From Dipteronia dyeriana (Eukaryota > Streptophyta > Magnoliopsida > Sapindales > Sapindaceae): 64,000 bases of DNA. Made by a program: the position numbers and the translations under genes. This document shows positions 46,284 through 58,208 of this stretch, one piece after another; position 1 is the stretch's first letter, and the number at the start of each line of letters is the position of its first letter. Under the pieces are notes generated by a model that saw nothing but the letters and a program-made list of their open reading frames with translations, was not told the DNA's origin and did not search any database. The stretch lies in the NCBI GenBank assembly GCA_032871835.1, contig CM065295.1:22454501-22518500 (forward strand). Reading direction: 5' to 3'.

Positions 46284-46769
46284 GTTCTCTCCCATGTAAT
46301 CTATTTTGAATGCTCGGCAAAAGAGGTGGGCATCCTATCTTCAACTGTGTTTGATCTTTTGTCATTTTATTCTTCTTCTTTTTTGTATAACGGAATCAGG
46401 GATTGGGCTCCCTGTTTGTTGTAGCCTTGTTGGGGAATAGGCTCCCCCACTTAATAATAAAGTTTCAATTTTAGATCTACCTCTCTTTCGACTTGCATGC
46501 ATTTCCTCGATCTCCCTCTTTATCCGGCGTTCACAGTACATTGACTTATCTCGGGGGAAATAAAAAGATAAGAAAAACGTTAAAGCGAGAAAACAAACAT
46601 TAAACGTCGGGCTTTCTAAACATCAAACCTCGCAGCTAAACTTCCTTAGTCGATAGTCCTCTTGTTTGATTGTAGGCATGTTGAAGTGAGTGACCATATA
46701 TCAAGGAAGGCTAGTAACTAGAACTAACTGATATATTTAGAGTAGATCGAGCCCTCTATACCTGATTCC
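46284..46769 (+). other. 3' flank of the antisense ORF (element C)
   Basis: No gene seen. AATAAA at 46456-46461, 173 bases after the terminal stop, is the likely polyadenylation signal. Confidence 0.5.
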
Positions 46770-47345
46770 TTTTAGGGGGTTGCAGCCCGACCAAGGCATC
46801 AGGAGGGCTATCTAGCTATTTTCTGGTCTTGAGATCTGGATGGCAACTATGCTCTTACACTCAGATCCTTCTTGGGGGTGGTAGCCCGACCAAGGCATCA
46901 TAAGGGCTATCTAGCTATTTCCTGGTCTTGAGATCTGGATGGCAACTATGCTCTTACACTCAGATCCTTCTTGGGGGTGGTAGCCCGACCAAGGCATTAG
47001 GATGGCTATCTAGCTATTTCCTGGTCTTGAGATCTGGATGGCAACTATGCTCTTACACTCAGATCCTTCTTGAGGGTGGTACCCCGACCAAGGCATTAGG
47101 AGGGATATCTAGCTATTTCATAGTCTTGAGATCTGAATGGCAACTATGCCATTACACTCAGATCCTTCTTGGGGGTGGTAGCCCGACCAAGGTATCAGGA
47201 GGGCTATCTAGCAATTTCATGGTCTTGAGATCTGGATGGAAACTATGCTCTTGCTCTCAGACCCTTATTGGCAGGGGGATAGTGCCCGGCCGAGGCATCA
47301 TGAGTGGCTGGGAGGCTTCCCTGGCTTACCCCTGGTCTTGAGGCG
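46770..47345. repeat. 99-bp tandem array of gypsy C, about six units
   Basis: Same unit as in B and D, fewer copies. Plus-strand frame open from 46928 to 47341 through the units. Last unit diverged (GGATAGTGCCCGGCCGAGG), as in the other copies. Confidence 0.92.
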
Positions 47346-47507
47346 ATAATGTCGATTTTTCCCTGTAGACCCAAATCATTGTAGAACATAGTTAGAGATG
47401 GAGTAAACAAGAAAAGCAAGTTTTATTGATATGGAGGATTGAGTACATTATTGTCGAACCAAAAAAAAAGAAACTAGCCGGAGGTCGCCTGCTCCTTAGT
47501 CCCCTGT

Positions 47508-48156
47508 TCAAGGGTAGAATTTCCTTAGGTGGTCCGCATTCCAAGTATGGTCGATAAGTCGACCATTCATATCCTTGAGCTTGTATGCCACATTACGGAT
47601 CACCATCTTTATTAGGTATGGTCCTTCCCAGTTGTGCCCTAGGACCCCGTCTGACCTCTTCCTGGTGTTCAACATTACTTTCCTGAGGACTAGATCTCAT
47701 TCTTTGAAGTTTCGGGCTTTAACCCTCCTGTTGAAGTACCTGGCAATCCTGCTTTGGTAGATCGCTACCTTCTCAGCTATTCGATCTTGCTTCTCCTCCA
47801 AGAGGTCCAAGCTAGCTCGGAGCTTACTTTCATTACTCCCTGGTTCTAATCATTGGACTCAAAAGGAGGTCAACTTGTGCTCTATAGGTAGGACTGCTTC
47901 AACCCCGAAGGCCAACAAGTAGGGCGTTTCCCCACTAGTTGTTCTCCTTGTATTGCGGTAAGCCCATAGGACCTCAGGAAGGTCCTCTACCCATCTGCCT
48001 TTCTTCTGCTGTAGCTTTTTCTTCAACAACTTCTTAATGGTTTTGTTATTGGATTCCACCAAACCATATGTCTGAGGGTGGGCTACCGAAACAAACCGAA
48101 GGTCGATTCCCAAGCCTTCGTAGAAATCCCTGAATCGGCCATTATCGAACCATTTT
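47508..48156 (-). pseudogene. pol: gypsy C integrase C-terminal fragment
   Basis: Minus strand: LRFVSVAHPQTYGLVESNNK (catalytic Glu), then KTIKKLLKKKLQQKKGRWVE, YRNTRRTTSGETPYLLAFG and VEAVLPIEHKL, ending at 47508. The upstream half, including both catalytic Asp, is lost at the break near 48156. Confidence 0.85.
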
Positions 48157-48187
48157 AGATTATCCTTTTCAAATATATCTAATATAT

Positions 48188-49388
48188 TGTTGACGAAAAA
48201 TTTGCTCGGGATGAGAAATTCCTATTAACACCCTCGAGACCACTACCACGGAAGAAAGTGGTAGGCGGGATCGATACCATTGATACCTGATCTGTTTTAG
48301 AGGTAAACGAGAGGCTGGATTGCAAGGATACAAATGAGAGCTTTTATTATTGATTACTTGCTTTGGTATACAGATTGCTCTCTCATATGCTCACAGTCTC
48401 TCTAGGATCTAGGAAGGTGGTAACTTTGTGCATGTCGAATAGTGGAAACGAAGGTGGCCGTGTTCTGAACATAGAATTTAGGTATTTAACTCTTCTTTTA
48501 TTTTCTTTTCTTTTCTTCTATCTGTCGTTCTTCCTCTGTTTTTCGTCTACCTGTACTTCTCTCTCTTTTTTGTATATCTTTTGTATGTCATGCTTAACTC
48601 TATTTATATCTGGTCTAAGTAGGTTTGAATTCGCTGATATCCCGCCACGATCCTATAAATCCGTTACCTTCCTATGGGCGGGATCCTTTATTTAAAAGTT
48701 GTTGACCTCGAGTAGATAGCGGAAATGATGATATTGTTAACGAAAATGAGTTTGTTTCCTTTTAGGAATCAAACTCTTGACTCACATGTAAACGGAATTA
48801 AAGATATGATCTTGTATGTTATCACGGCATGACTTTTCATGGAGGTCACCGAGCTAGCTGTTTGTCATCTCATGGAGCGGGGTAGATTCATGCTTCGACT
48901 CTGTTCTTAGAAGCTCGGGATGGATTTTTCTTGATCCTTGGGAGCTTGAGGTGTCCTTGTAGACATTTCTATGAGGTAGCCGAGGTAGTGTAGATTTAGG
49001 CGCGATCCCTCTTCATGCCCAGTAGGGACAGCAGGCTTCTGGGGAGATTAGCGGGCTTCTGTCTAAGACTACTATTCAGTTTGTCCTCCGAAAGTCTTAA
49101 CCCGAAGGAAGCCCACTTTGCTTGTTGGGCTTCTCTTTAATGTCTCTTGAGCTTCGAGACTCCCGCTGGCTTTCATGGGGTGGTTGAGGAGCTCGTCCTC
49201 AGGAATCAAGGTTCCCCGATAGATGGCCTGGAGAAGTCTGGGTTCCAATGTTCGTGTAGAGGCCCTTCTCTGCTCCTGCGGGGTAGCTTTATGGATCTGG
49301 GCTTCATGAACGTCGATTATGAGCTTTGACTTGTAACGGGTAAGTAAAGAAATTCTCTTTGACCCCTGGCCAAATTTTACTATTAACA
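48188..49388 (-). repeat. gypsy D 3' LTR, 1201 bp
   Basis: TGTTGACGAA to CTATTAACA. TATA box (minus strand) at 48601-48608. Polypurine tract at 49389-49403. Confidence 0.88.
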
Positions 49389-49776
49389 GAAGTCCACTCT
49401 GACTTGAACACCGGAGGTAGAGTTGGGGTTGGAGTCAGATTCCTTGTTTAATTGGAAAAATTTTCCATTATAGAAATAATCAATGAGAGCGAAATCTTCT
49501 TATTAATTGCCCAATATTGAATTTGAACTAGTGTTTTCATCGAGAAGAGAATGGCTACATAACGGCTCTCTCCGTGACCTTAGGCGATCTTCCCGAGGAT
49601 ATCGCCGACATCATTATCCTTAACTTCTATTTAAACCTGGCCTTACCATCACTTCCTTCATAATTTCTCAATTTTCAAATTTTCAAACTTCCAAATTTTC
49701 AAACTTCTTCTTTCTTGCTACCCTCTGCCGATTTCCTCTTATCTTTCACTTCCTTTCAGGTTCTCCTCACCCATCA
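49389..49776 (+). promoter_or_regulatory. antisense-ORF promoter region (element D)
   Basis: TATA-like CTATTTAAA at 49627-49635, 149 bases upstream of ATG 49777. Otherwise no gene seen. Confidence 0.6.
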
Positions 49777-52365
49777 ATGTCGAATTCCACAGATAGCATC
49801 GAAGCCTTGGTCGAGGGCACTTGAGGCTCTAACCTGGTTCCTAGGAAACAGGTGCGAGGAATTTTGAGTGAAGAGGACTCCTCCCCGATCCGTTAGCGTC
49901 GTCTTTCCAGCAGGAACATCTCTATTGGCTCTGGCTTAACGAACCAGCCCGACAACCCTCTAAACTTAGTTGATGAGGATTCTGATGTTGGGGAGAAGGC
50001 CGATGCTGTTGGGAAGGCTCTGGTTACAGTGGCGAAGCTTCTTTCAACGACAATCCTTCCCTTCGCACCCAGGGTCATTCCTGATTCCACCGTTGATCCT
50101 CAATCGATTAGTCACCTTCGGGATAATTACAGCATCCCTGACACCGTCTCTCTCACAGTCTCCCACAGAAATTATGAAGTCTTCAGCCCACCTAAAGGCG
50201 TACTTCCCATTCATGTCGTAGCCTTAGAGAGTGGGATAAGGCTCTCTCTTCATCCTACCTTTCGGTAGGCTCTCAACGCCCTTCAGCTGGCTCCGTTCCA
50301 ACTAACTAACGGATTTTGGAGGCACCAAGTCGGCTTTCTCGTGCTATGGAGGGAGCAGTGCGAGATGAGCAGTATAACTAGAGAGCCCGGGGCAGAGGAG
50401 CTTACTTTTCTTTTCCAGATAGGGAGCCTGGCTAGGGTCCCTCGAGGTCAATTTTACGCCAAAGCAAATAACAAATTTAATTTTATCATCCCTTGGGCTC
50501 CAAGGAAAGACCCCGCTTGGAAAGAATAATGGGTACTAGCGGGGGGAGACTAGGGGAGCTTTTTTTTCATCAGCGGGCATGAGCTCGTGGTCCCCACTGC
50601 TTTCAGTGACAAACCCTCGTGGGATCGAGACTCCTTGCCTGCTGAGTCTGAGGTTGTGTTGAAGACCATCCTAGCCAGAAAATATTTGAATTTGAAGTTT
50701 CCAACAGCTGACCCCTTCGACCCCCGCAGAGTGAACAAAAACCTGCGGATCTCTGTTGCTACTCCTCATAAGTATCTTGCTCTATCACGCTTTTGGATTG
50801 TCGAATGGTTCAGTTCTGATGCTCTTAACCCCTTTTTTAACAGTGTTTTATTGTTGCACCAGCTTCTCGCGAAGCCTGGCAAGCTCGGACCTCTCCTCCT
50901 CTTTCCAGATCACCCCGAGAGCTTTCTCGGCTGCTTCGAAGAAGGGGGGTCAGCCATTAGGGCTACAACCTCGCTCATTCCTGATATATCGCCTTCCCAA
51001 GTGAAGTCCAAGATGGATATTCTTATGTCTCGGGCAGCAAAAGCTCTAAACCGAGGAGTGCCGGCTTCCCAAGCCACTGATAAATCCACTTCTGCCCCCT
51101 CACCGGTGGTTTCTGCTTCAATTGATGCTTCCCCGGTCATATCATCTTCTTCTACTGATCCAGCTGCCTTCCGAGTAGTTCAGGTTCCCAGTGATCCCGA
51201 TGTCGGTACTCTTGAGATCGCCCCCTCTATTCCCCACCAGCAGTCGAGTTTGGAGGGTCAGGACAAGGTCCTGAAGTAATTTGTTGTGTCCTATCCAGGT
51301 GGCTGGCTTTCTAGGATGACTTCGATACCCGTGGACATCATGGTTACCAAAGGGTCTGCCCTTCTAGCCGAGGTAAGCGTTGCTTTTACTTCCTCATTCA
51401 GTAGCTTGATTTATCATTTCCTAACATGAGTTCCATTTGTAGGCCTTCAAGTTTTAAGTAGCCATGGGACATCAGGTGCCTTCTCTCCTTGACTGGGCAG
51501 CTAAGGTTGAGGCTGAGGCTGAGCGAGCCATGAGGTTACTGGCGAGGGCTCAAACCCTGGTCCAGGAGATGACCTCTAGCCATAAGGGAATGGAAACACA
51601 GCTGGCTGAGCTCCAGTGCCACCACGAGAGGTTGAAGCGGGCCTTGGATCAGGAAACTCTAAGGTCGAAGCGACGAGTCAACCAGCGGGATGACTGGAAG
51701 GGAGAGGCTTAGGCACTGGATGTCGAGAACCAAGCTCTGCAGGCCAAAGTTACAAAGCTCCAAGCAGAGGTGGAAGCCTCTTTCAATGAGGGGTATTTCT
51801 ATGCCTCCTATCAGGTTGCGGAAGCCCTCCCCCCTCTATTTGATCTCTCCAGCATTGCCGGCTGGGACAGGGAGAGGTTATGTCACGAGCTGCAGAGATG
51901 TCTCGCCCCAAAATTGATAGAACAGGTCTTTCTACTGGGGAGAGAGATGTGAAGCGGTTTGAAATGCCAGATCTACCTCCTCCTGTTTCGACCTTCCCAG
52001 CGTTTGGTCCTGGCGAATCCTTGAGGGGGGTCGAACCCGAGGAGCTAGAAGGAGACCTTGCTGAAGCCTGAGATCCTTCCATGCTGCTCTCAGGAGTGGA
52101 GTCAACAGAAGGAGGGATTATGCCCGAGTCAATGGCCAGCCTTCTTGATGCAGCCATACCCGCCTGAGGTTATGGCGGTGATCGATGAAGTCGTGGAGGA
52201 GGTCCATGTTGACTCTGAAGCAGCCGAGGTGAATCCCCATGAGAAGGTGGCGGAGGCGGTAGATGTAGCTGACCGGGATAAGGTACCACCAGAGAGGGGA
52301 GCAGGGGTGAGGTTCATTCTGTGGAAGAGGAGGCTGAAGGTCATCAGAAAGATGAAGAAGTTTGA
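49777..52365 (+). pseudogene. antisense ORF of gypsy D (Transposase_28-like, spliced, decayed)
   Basis: ATG 49777. Intron positions match B and C (50768-50843 and 51373-51442), but the first donor has changed from GT to AT, so intron 1 could no longer be spliced normally. The domain is recognisable: VTLPFEPRVIP-like residues at 50050, HVVALESGIRLSLHPT, VLWREQCEMS, LFQIGSLARVPRGQFY. A 230-codon open run (50587-51279) crosses the dead intron. Exon 3 is the coiled coil (51464-51712: VEAEAERAMRLLARAQTLVQ). Stops at 49822, 50266, 50527, 51277 and 51710 show the copy is inactive. Confidence 0.75.
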
Positions 52366-53109
52366 ATTCTCACTCTCGTAATTCATTTTAAATGCCCAGA
52401 AAATGGGGTGGGCATCCCATCTTTAACCGTGTTTGATCCTTTATCATTTCATTTTCTTTTTTGTAGCCCGGAATCAAGGATTGGGCTCCCTGCCTAATGT
52501 AGCCTTATTGAGGAATAGGCTCCCCTATTTATTAATAAAGCTTAACTTGAGATCAGGTTCACATTTTGACTTACATGTACTTGCTTCTTTCTTGATCTCC
52601 CTCTAGGTTCAGCCTCTGTTGCTGATCGACTTAGCTTGGGAAGAAAAAACAAGATAAGAACATTGCTTAAACTTGAAAGCAGACAGCTAGCTTGGGCTTT
52701 TTGACTACCAAGACTTATAGCTTAACGTCTTTAGTCAATAGTCCCCTGTTTGATCGTAGACATGTACTTGCTTATTTACTGTTCTCCCTCTAGGTTCAGC
52801 CTCTATTGCAAATTGACTTAGCTTGGGAAGAAAAAACAAGATAAGAACATTGCTTAAACGTGAAAGCAGACAGCTTGCTCGGGCTTTCTGACTACCAAGA
52901 CTTATAGCTTAACGTCTTTAGTCAATAGTCCCCTGTTTAACCGTAGACATGTTATAGTGAGCAATCACGCTTACAAGGAAGATTAGTAATCAGTAAAAAC
53001 TGGGGTATTTATAGTTTAAGTAAATCGAGCCCTCTATCCTTGAGCCCCTTCAGGGGGTTGTAGCCCGAGGGAGGCATCAAGTAAAGAACTGTTTAGCCCT
53101 CTCTTAGGC
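52366..53109 (+). repeat. 3' flank of the antisense ORF with a 187-bp tandem duplication (element D)
   Basis: AATAAA at 52534-52539, 169 bases after the stop. Then two direct copies of 187 bp (52574-52760, 52761 to about 52952), each starting CATGTACTTGCTT and containing GACTTAGCTTGGGAAG and TAACGTCTTTAGTCAATAGT. B and C have a single diverged version of this stretch. Confidence 0.75.
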
Positions 53110-54015
53110 TAGGGATCGGTAGAGCTTCCGCGCTTTTAAACTTGAATCCTTCTTGGTGATGGTAGCCCGACCAAGGCATCAGGAGAGCTTATCTAGCTAT
53201 TTCTTGGTCTTAAAATCTGGATGGCAACTATGCTCTTACACTCAGACTTATCTTGGGGCGGTAGCCCGACCAAGGCATTAGGAGGGCTATCTAGCTATTT
53301 CCTGTCCTTGAAATCTGGATGGCAACTATGCTCTTACACTCAGACTTATCTTGGGAGCGGTAGCCCGACCAAGGAATCAGAAGGGCTATCTAGCTATTTC
53401 CTAGTCTTGAGATCTGGATGGCAACTATGCTCTTACACTCAGACTTATCTTGGGGGCGATAGCCCGACCAAGGAATCAGGAGAGCTATCTAGCTATTTCC
53501 TGGTCTTGAGATCTAGATGGCAACTATGCTCTTACACTCAGACACTTCTTGGGGGTGGTAGCCCGACCAAGGCATCAGGAGGGCTATCTAGCTATTTCCT
53601 GATCTTGATATCTGGATGGCAACCATGTTCTTACACTCAGACCCTTCTTGTGGGTGGTAGCCCTGACCAAGGCATTAGGAGGGCTATCTAGCTATTTCCT
53701 GGTCTTGAGATCTGGATGGCAACTATGTTCTTACACTCAAACCCTTCTTTAGGGTGGTAGCCCGACCAAGGCATCAAGAGGGCTATCTAGCTATTTCCTG
53801 GTCTTGAGATCTGGATGGAAACTATGCTCTTACACTCAGACCCTTCTTGGGGGTGGTATCCTGACCAAGGCATTAGGAGGGCTATCTAGCTATTTCCTGG
53901 TTTTGAGATCTGGATGGTAACTATGCTCTTACACTCAGACCCTTCTTGGCGGGGGTAGTGCCCGGTCGAGGCATCAGGAGTGACGAGAGGGCTTTCCCGG
54001 CCTACCCCTTGTCTT
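53110..54015. repeat. 99-bp tandem array of gypsy D, about nine units
   Basis: Same unit. Some subgroups carry ACTCAGACTTATCTTGGG instead of AGATCCTTCTTGGGGG, showing local homogenisation of neighbours. A plus-strand frame stays open from 53221 to 53691. Confidence 0.92.
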
Positions 54016-54181
54016 GGGATGATAATGTCAAATTTTCTATGTAGACCCAAATCATTGTAGAACATTGTTAAAGATGGAGAAAACAAGAAAAAGCATGCTT
54101 TATTGATATAAAGGATGGAGTATATTATTGTCGGAGATAAAAAGAAACTAGGCGGAGGCTGCCTGCTCATGAGTCCCTTGT

Positions 54182-55290
54182 TCAAGGGTACGATTTTCTT
54201 AAGTGATCTGCATTCCAAGTATGATCGATGGGTCGGCCATTCATATCCTCGAGCATGTATGCCCCATTACGGATCACCATCTTTATTAGGTATGGTCCTT
54301 CCAAGTTGTGCCCTAAGACCCCGTCTGACCTCTTCTTGGTATTCAACGTTACTTTCCTGAGAACTAGGTCCTCTTCTTTGAAGTTTAGGGCTTTAACCCT
54401 CTTATTAAAAACCTGGCAATCCTACTTTGGTAGATTACTACCTTCTTAGCTATTCGATCTTGTTTCTCTTCCAGGAGATCCAAACTAGCTCGAAACTTAC
54501 TTTCAATGCTCCCTGGTTTGAAATGTTGGACTATAAAGGAGGTTAATTTGTGCTCGATAGGTATGACCGCTTCAACCCTAAAGGCTAACGAGTAGGGTGT
54601 TTCCCCGGTAGTTGTTCTCCTTGTAGTGTGGCAAAACAAGAGGACCTCGGGAAGCTCCTCTACCCATCTGCCTTTCTTCTGCTGTAGTTTTTTCTTCAAC
54701 AGCTTCTTAATGGTTTTGTTCATGGATTCCACCAGACCGTTGGTCTAGGGGTGGGCTACCGAAGCAAACCGAAGGTCGATTCCCAAGCCTTCGTAAAAAT
54801 CTTTGAATCAATCATTATCGAACTGTTTTCTGAGGTCTGCTATTATGACAAGTGGGGTTCTGAACCTGTAAACGGGGTTAGTCTTTATGAACCTTGTTGT
54901 GTTTTCTTCTGATATCTGGGAGAGCGGTCCGGCTTTAACCCATCTGGTGAAATAATCAATTGCCACGATAGCATACTTGGCATGACCCGGAGCGGTAGGA
55001 AGCGGTCCAATCAAGTCGACTCCCCACATAGCAAAGAGGTATAGCCAGCTAAGAGACGACAATCCCTCCTAAGAGAGGTGACTCAAATTGGCGGCCTTCT
55101 GGCCTACCTCACAGGCTTGCACCAAACTCTTCGCATCTTAATGGATGGTTGGCCAATAATATCCCATGCGGAGAACCTGATATGCCAAAGCCTCTCCACC
55201 AATGTGGTTCCTGTATTCCCCGGAATGAACTTCTCTCAAAGCCCACTTGGCGTCTTCAAGGTGTAGACATCGAAGCATGGGAAGGGATCT
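54182..55290 (-). pseudogene. pol: gypsy D integrase
   Basis: Minus strand: EVHSGEYRNHIGGEALAYQV zinc region, then MWGVDLIGPLPTAPGH (first Asp intact), IVAIDYFTRWVKAGPLSQIS, IADLRKQFDND (second Asp) and NKTIKKLLKKKLQQKKGRW. The long C-terminus missing in B is present here (LLEEKQDRIAKKVVIYQSRI, then MLEARG-like and DHTWNADHL residues), ending at 54182. Stops near 55065, 54806 and 54745. Confidence 0.85.
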
Positions 55291-56337
55291 TCCCCTCCGG
55301 TATAGATGCCCATCCACCAAACAATACCGGACCGAGAACCTTTTGACTCTCCTAGCTTGATCGGGCTCCCTAGGAAGTTTTCCATCCTGTAGATAATCCA
55401 CTATCGGATCCATCCAGCACGGTTGTCGATCCAAAGTATAAGCTTCCTTGCCTGTAATTGTGCTAGGTAGGGGAATCACTTGAAAAGGGACTCCGTGGGG
55501 TAAGGTCTGACCACCATATGCAGCTATTTTGGCAAGTATGTCAGCTCGATGATTCAGTTGTCGAGGTATCTGCTCGATTTTGAATCCCTTAAACCTGCTC
55601 TTGAGTTGTTGAACCAATTTCAGGTAAGGGATCATATTATCCCTTTTTGCCTGATAGTCCCCGGAGACTTGGTTGACCACGAGCGAAGAGTCGATCTTAA
55701 CATTCAGGTAGTCAACCCTGAGCTCAATGGCTGCCCTTATTCTGGCTAGGAGGGCTTCATACTCTGCCTCATTGTTCGTGACTTTAAATTCAAATCTGAA
55801 ACAATGGCAGCACTCAGTTCCTTCTGGGTCGATTAGGACTATGATCGCTCCTCCCCCGGCTTGCCCAAAAGCTCCATCAGTATAGAGGATCCACGACTTG
55901 CAACCATCTGGCCAGTTGTCAAATTCTGGAATCCTCTCGGGGGTTACATCTGCTACCAAGGGAGTTGCTTGTCCTGAAGGTACGGAGAGCTCTGCTACAA
56001 AGTCCGCTAGTGCCTGAGCTTTTATTACAGTCCTAGGCTTGTACCTTAAATCAAAATGGGTAAGCTCCAGGGCCCATAAAACCAGCCTTCCGAAAACATC
56101 CGGCCTTTGTAAGAATTGACGGAGGGGTTGGTCCATCACCACTGCTATTGAATGAGCTAGGAAGTAGGGACGAAGCTTCCTTGCCGAGGTCACCAAGGTG
56201 TAAGCAAGCTTCTCCAACAGAGTATAGTTCTTTTCTGGCTTGGTTAGAGCGTGACTCACATAGTAAATATGTCGTTGGACCCTATCCCTGCATTCCTTGA
56301 CCATGGCCCCGCTTACGGCGGTCTCTGAAATGGCCAA
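55138..56337 (-). pseudogene. pol: gypsy D dual RNase H and integrase zinc region (399-codon open run)
   Basis: The longest open frame in the window. Residues 1-120 are the Ty3-type RNase H (RHIYYVSHALTKPEKNYTLL, AHSIAVVMDQPLRQFLQR). Residues about 150-290 are a second RNase H of archaeal type: SWILYTDGAFGQAGGGAIIV supplies the first Asp, NNEAEYEALLA the Glu, and VDYLNVKIDSSLVVNQVSG the second Asp. The end is the integrase N-terminal zinc region. Two RNase H domains in series are a hallmark of Tat-clade elements. The segment overlaps the integrase entry. Confidence 0.88.
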
Positions 56338-56343
56338 GTATAT

Positions 56344-57584
56344 TTAAAGCTCTTCTCTAGGACTTGGCTTAACCAGCAATGGAGGGCTTGATAGGTATTT
56401 TTTCAAAGCTTGGAAAACTTGTTCGCTCTCCTGATCCCATTTCATGTTTCTTCCCTGCTTGATGGCTTTGAAGAATGGTAGACACTTATCGGTAGACCGA
56501 GAGATGAATCTATTGAGCGATGCTACCAGTCCTGTCAAATCTTGAACCTGTTTAAGAGATATTGGGGATTCTAGATCCAGGATAGCCATGATCTTTTCCG
56601 GGTTAGCCTTTATGCCTCTCTCATGAACCATAAAGCCCAGAAACTTCCCCGCAGTTACCCCAAAGGCACATTTGGAAGGGTTAAACCTCATTTGGTTCTC
56701 CTTTAGGATCATGAAGGTTCTACGAAGGTCATCCAGGTGGCCTTCTGAGGTTGAAAACTTGGTGATCATGTCGTCGATATACACCTCCATTGACCTTTCG
56801 ATTTCGGCTTGAACAACCGATTGACTAGCCGCTAATAAGTAGCTCCAGCATTCTTGATCCCGAAAGGCATCACCTTATAGCTGTACAAGCCTTGTGTTAT
56901 GATGAAACTGGTCTTTTCCTGGTCCACGGGGTGCATCATAATCTGATTGTACCCTGAAAATGCGTCCATAAAGCTCAGGAGCTTGTTTACGGAGGTAGAA
57001 TTGACCAGCTGATCAATTTTTAGTAGAGGGAAGTTGTCCTTCGGGCATGCCCGGTTGAGGTCGGTGTAATCTATACACATGTGCCACTTTCCATTTGCCT
57101 TTGTGACCATGACCATGACCACGTTGGTAATCCACTCGGGATAACGTGTTTCTCGAATGAAGACCACCCGGGTCAGTTTGTCCACCTCTTCCTGAACCGT
57201 AACATTTTTTTCGGTGTTAAAGTGGCACATTTTTTACTTAATGGGTTTAAAGGTCGGATCCACTGCCAATCGATGAGCAGCTAATGTCATCAGGATCCCT
57301 GGCATCTCAGCATGGCTCCAAGCAAAAATGTAGTTGAACTCTGTGAGAAGCCTGATCAAGCCCTCTATCATTTCTGGTTCAAGGGTGGCTCCGATTTTGA
57401 TGACCTTCGAGGGATGGCCTATTCGGACAAGAATCTCTTCTAACTTATCCACTGGATAGCCGTTGGCCCATTCCCTTCTTTGTTCCTGCATGTCGGGCAT
57501 TATGAGGTCATCTTCAGGGTGATCGGTGGACCTTACATCTCTGAGGCTTAGTGTAGGGGTTGCCCCGTCTTGGATCGTTGTCAC
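56344..57584 (-). pseudogene. pol: gypsy D reverse transcriptase
   Basis: Minus strand: TKANGKWHMCIDYTDLNRAC (about 57100), LSFMDAFSGYNQIMMHP, YKVMPFGIKNAGATY, then in the next frame VYIDDMITKF (active site, about 56770) and FGVTAGKFLGFMVHERGIKA. Upstream, FAWSHAEMPGI (about 57310) is the usual lead-in to RT. Frame breaks at about 57232 and 56830. Confidence 0.87.
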
Positions 57585-57654
57585 CTGGGTGAGCTGTTTT
57601 GGTAGAGCTGCTGGGTTGGCCGATACTGCGTACCATCTCCTGACTGCTTGCTGA

Positions 57655-58208
57655 TCACCTCAAACTTCCCCCACCTTGTCTTTTATTGGGAACTTCAGGA
57701 CGTTGTGGTAAATAGAAAGGACCCCTTTCAAGGATGATAGAAACGGCCTTCCTAATATTGCATTGTAGGCCGATAGGGTATCCACCACCATGAAGTCTGT
57801 CACGATATTCTGCTGGAGAGGTATGACTCCAATGATCATTGGTAGGATTTTTGATCACACGGGTGTGATTGAGTCCCCAGTGAACCCATATAACGGAGTA
57901 GTGCACCTATTGTAACACCATTGTTTCAGGTTTAGCTTTTCCAAGGTATCTTTAAACAAGACGACAACACTGCTACCTGTGTCAACAAGCACACGGTGTA
58001 CTATGCAGTTTGTAATCTGTATCGTGATCACCATAGGGTCCTCATGAGGTTGCACGGTGTTGTAGATGTCCGCTTCAGTGAAAATGATGTGACAGCTGGG
58101 AGGGGTTAGTTGGTCTCTGATCCATCTTAAAGATATCTCGCCCCTGGATTTTCCTCGCATGGTTTTTCCTGGAACTGTTGGAGATGTCGGCCAGAGTAGG
58201 CCTCCCAC
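57655..58208 (-). pseudogene. gypsy D aspartic protease
   Basis: Minus strand: NCIVHRVLVDTGSSVVVLFK, with the DTG active site, then DTLEKLNLKQW and GFTGDSITPV; in another frame the second half of the fold. A 117-codon open run. Confidence 0.8.

Larger units (their letters stand above)
42211..48156 (-). mobile_element. gypsy element C, 3' half only
   Basis: 3' LTR, antisense ORF, 99-bp array and the C-terminal part of integrase are present. RT, protease, gag and the 5' LTR are absent. The left flank is copia (TATAA at 42206-42210). The right end breaks off in integrase near 48156, followed by 31 bases of AT-rich sequence and element D. Confidence 0.85.

Noticed and set aside
53221..53691. 156-codon plus-strand frame as a possible repeat protein gene
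   Set aside because: It is the read-through of the 99-bp array, with no start context or neighbours; kept only as a finding about frame length.
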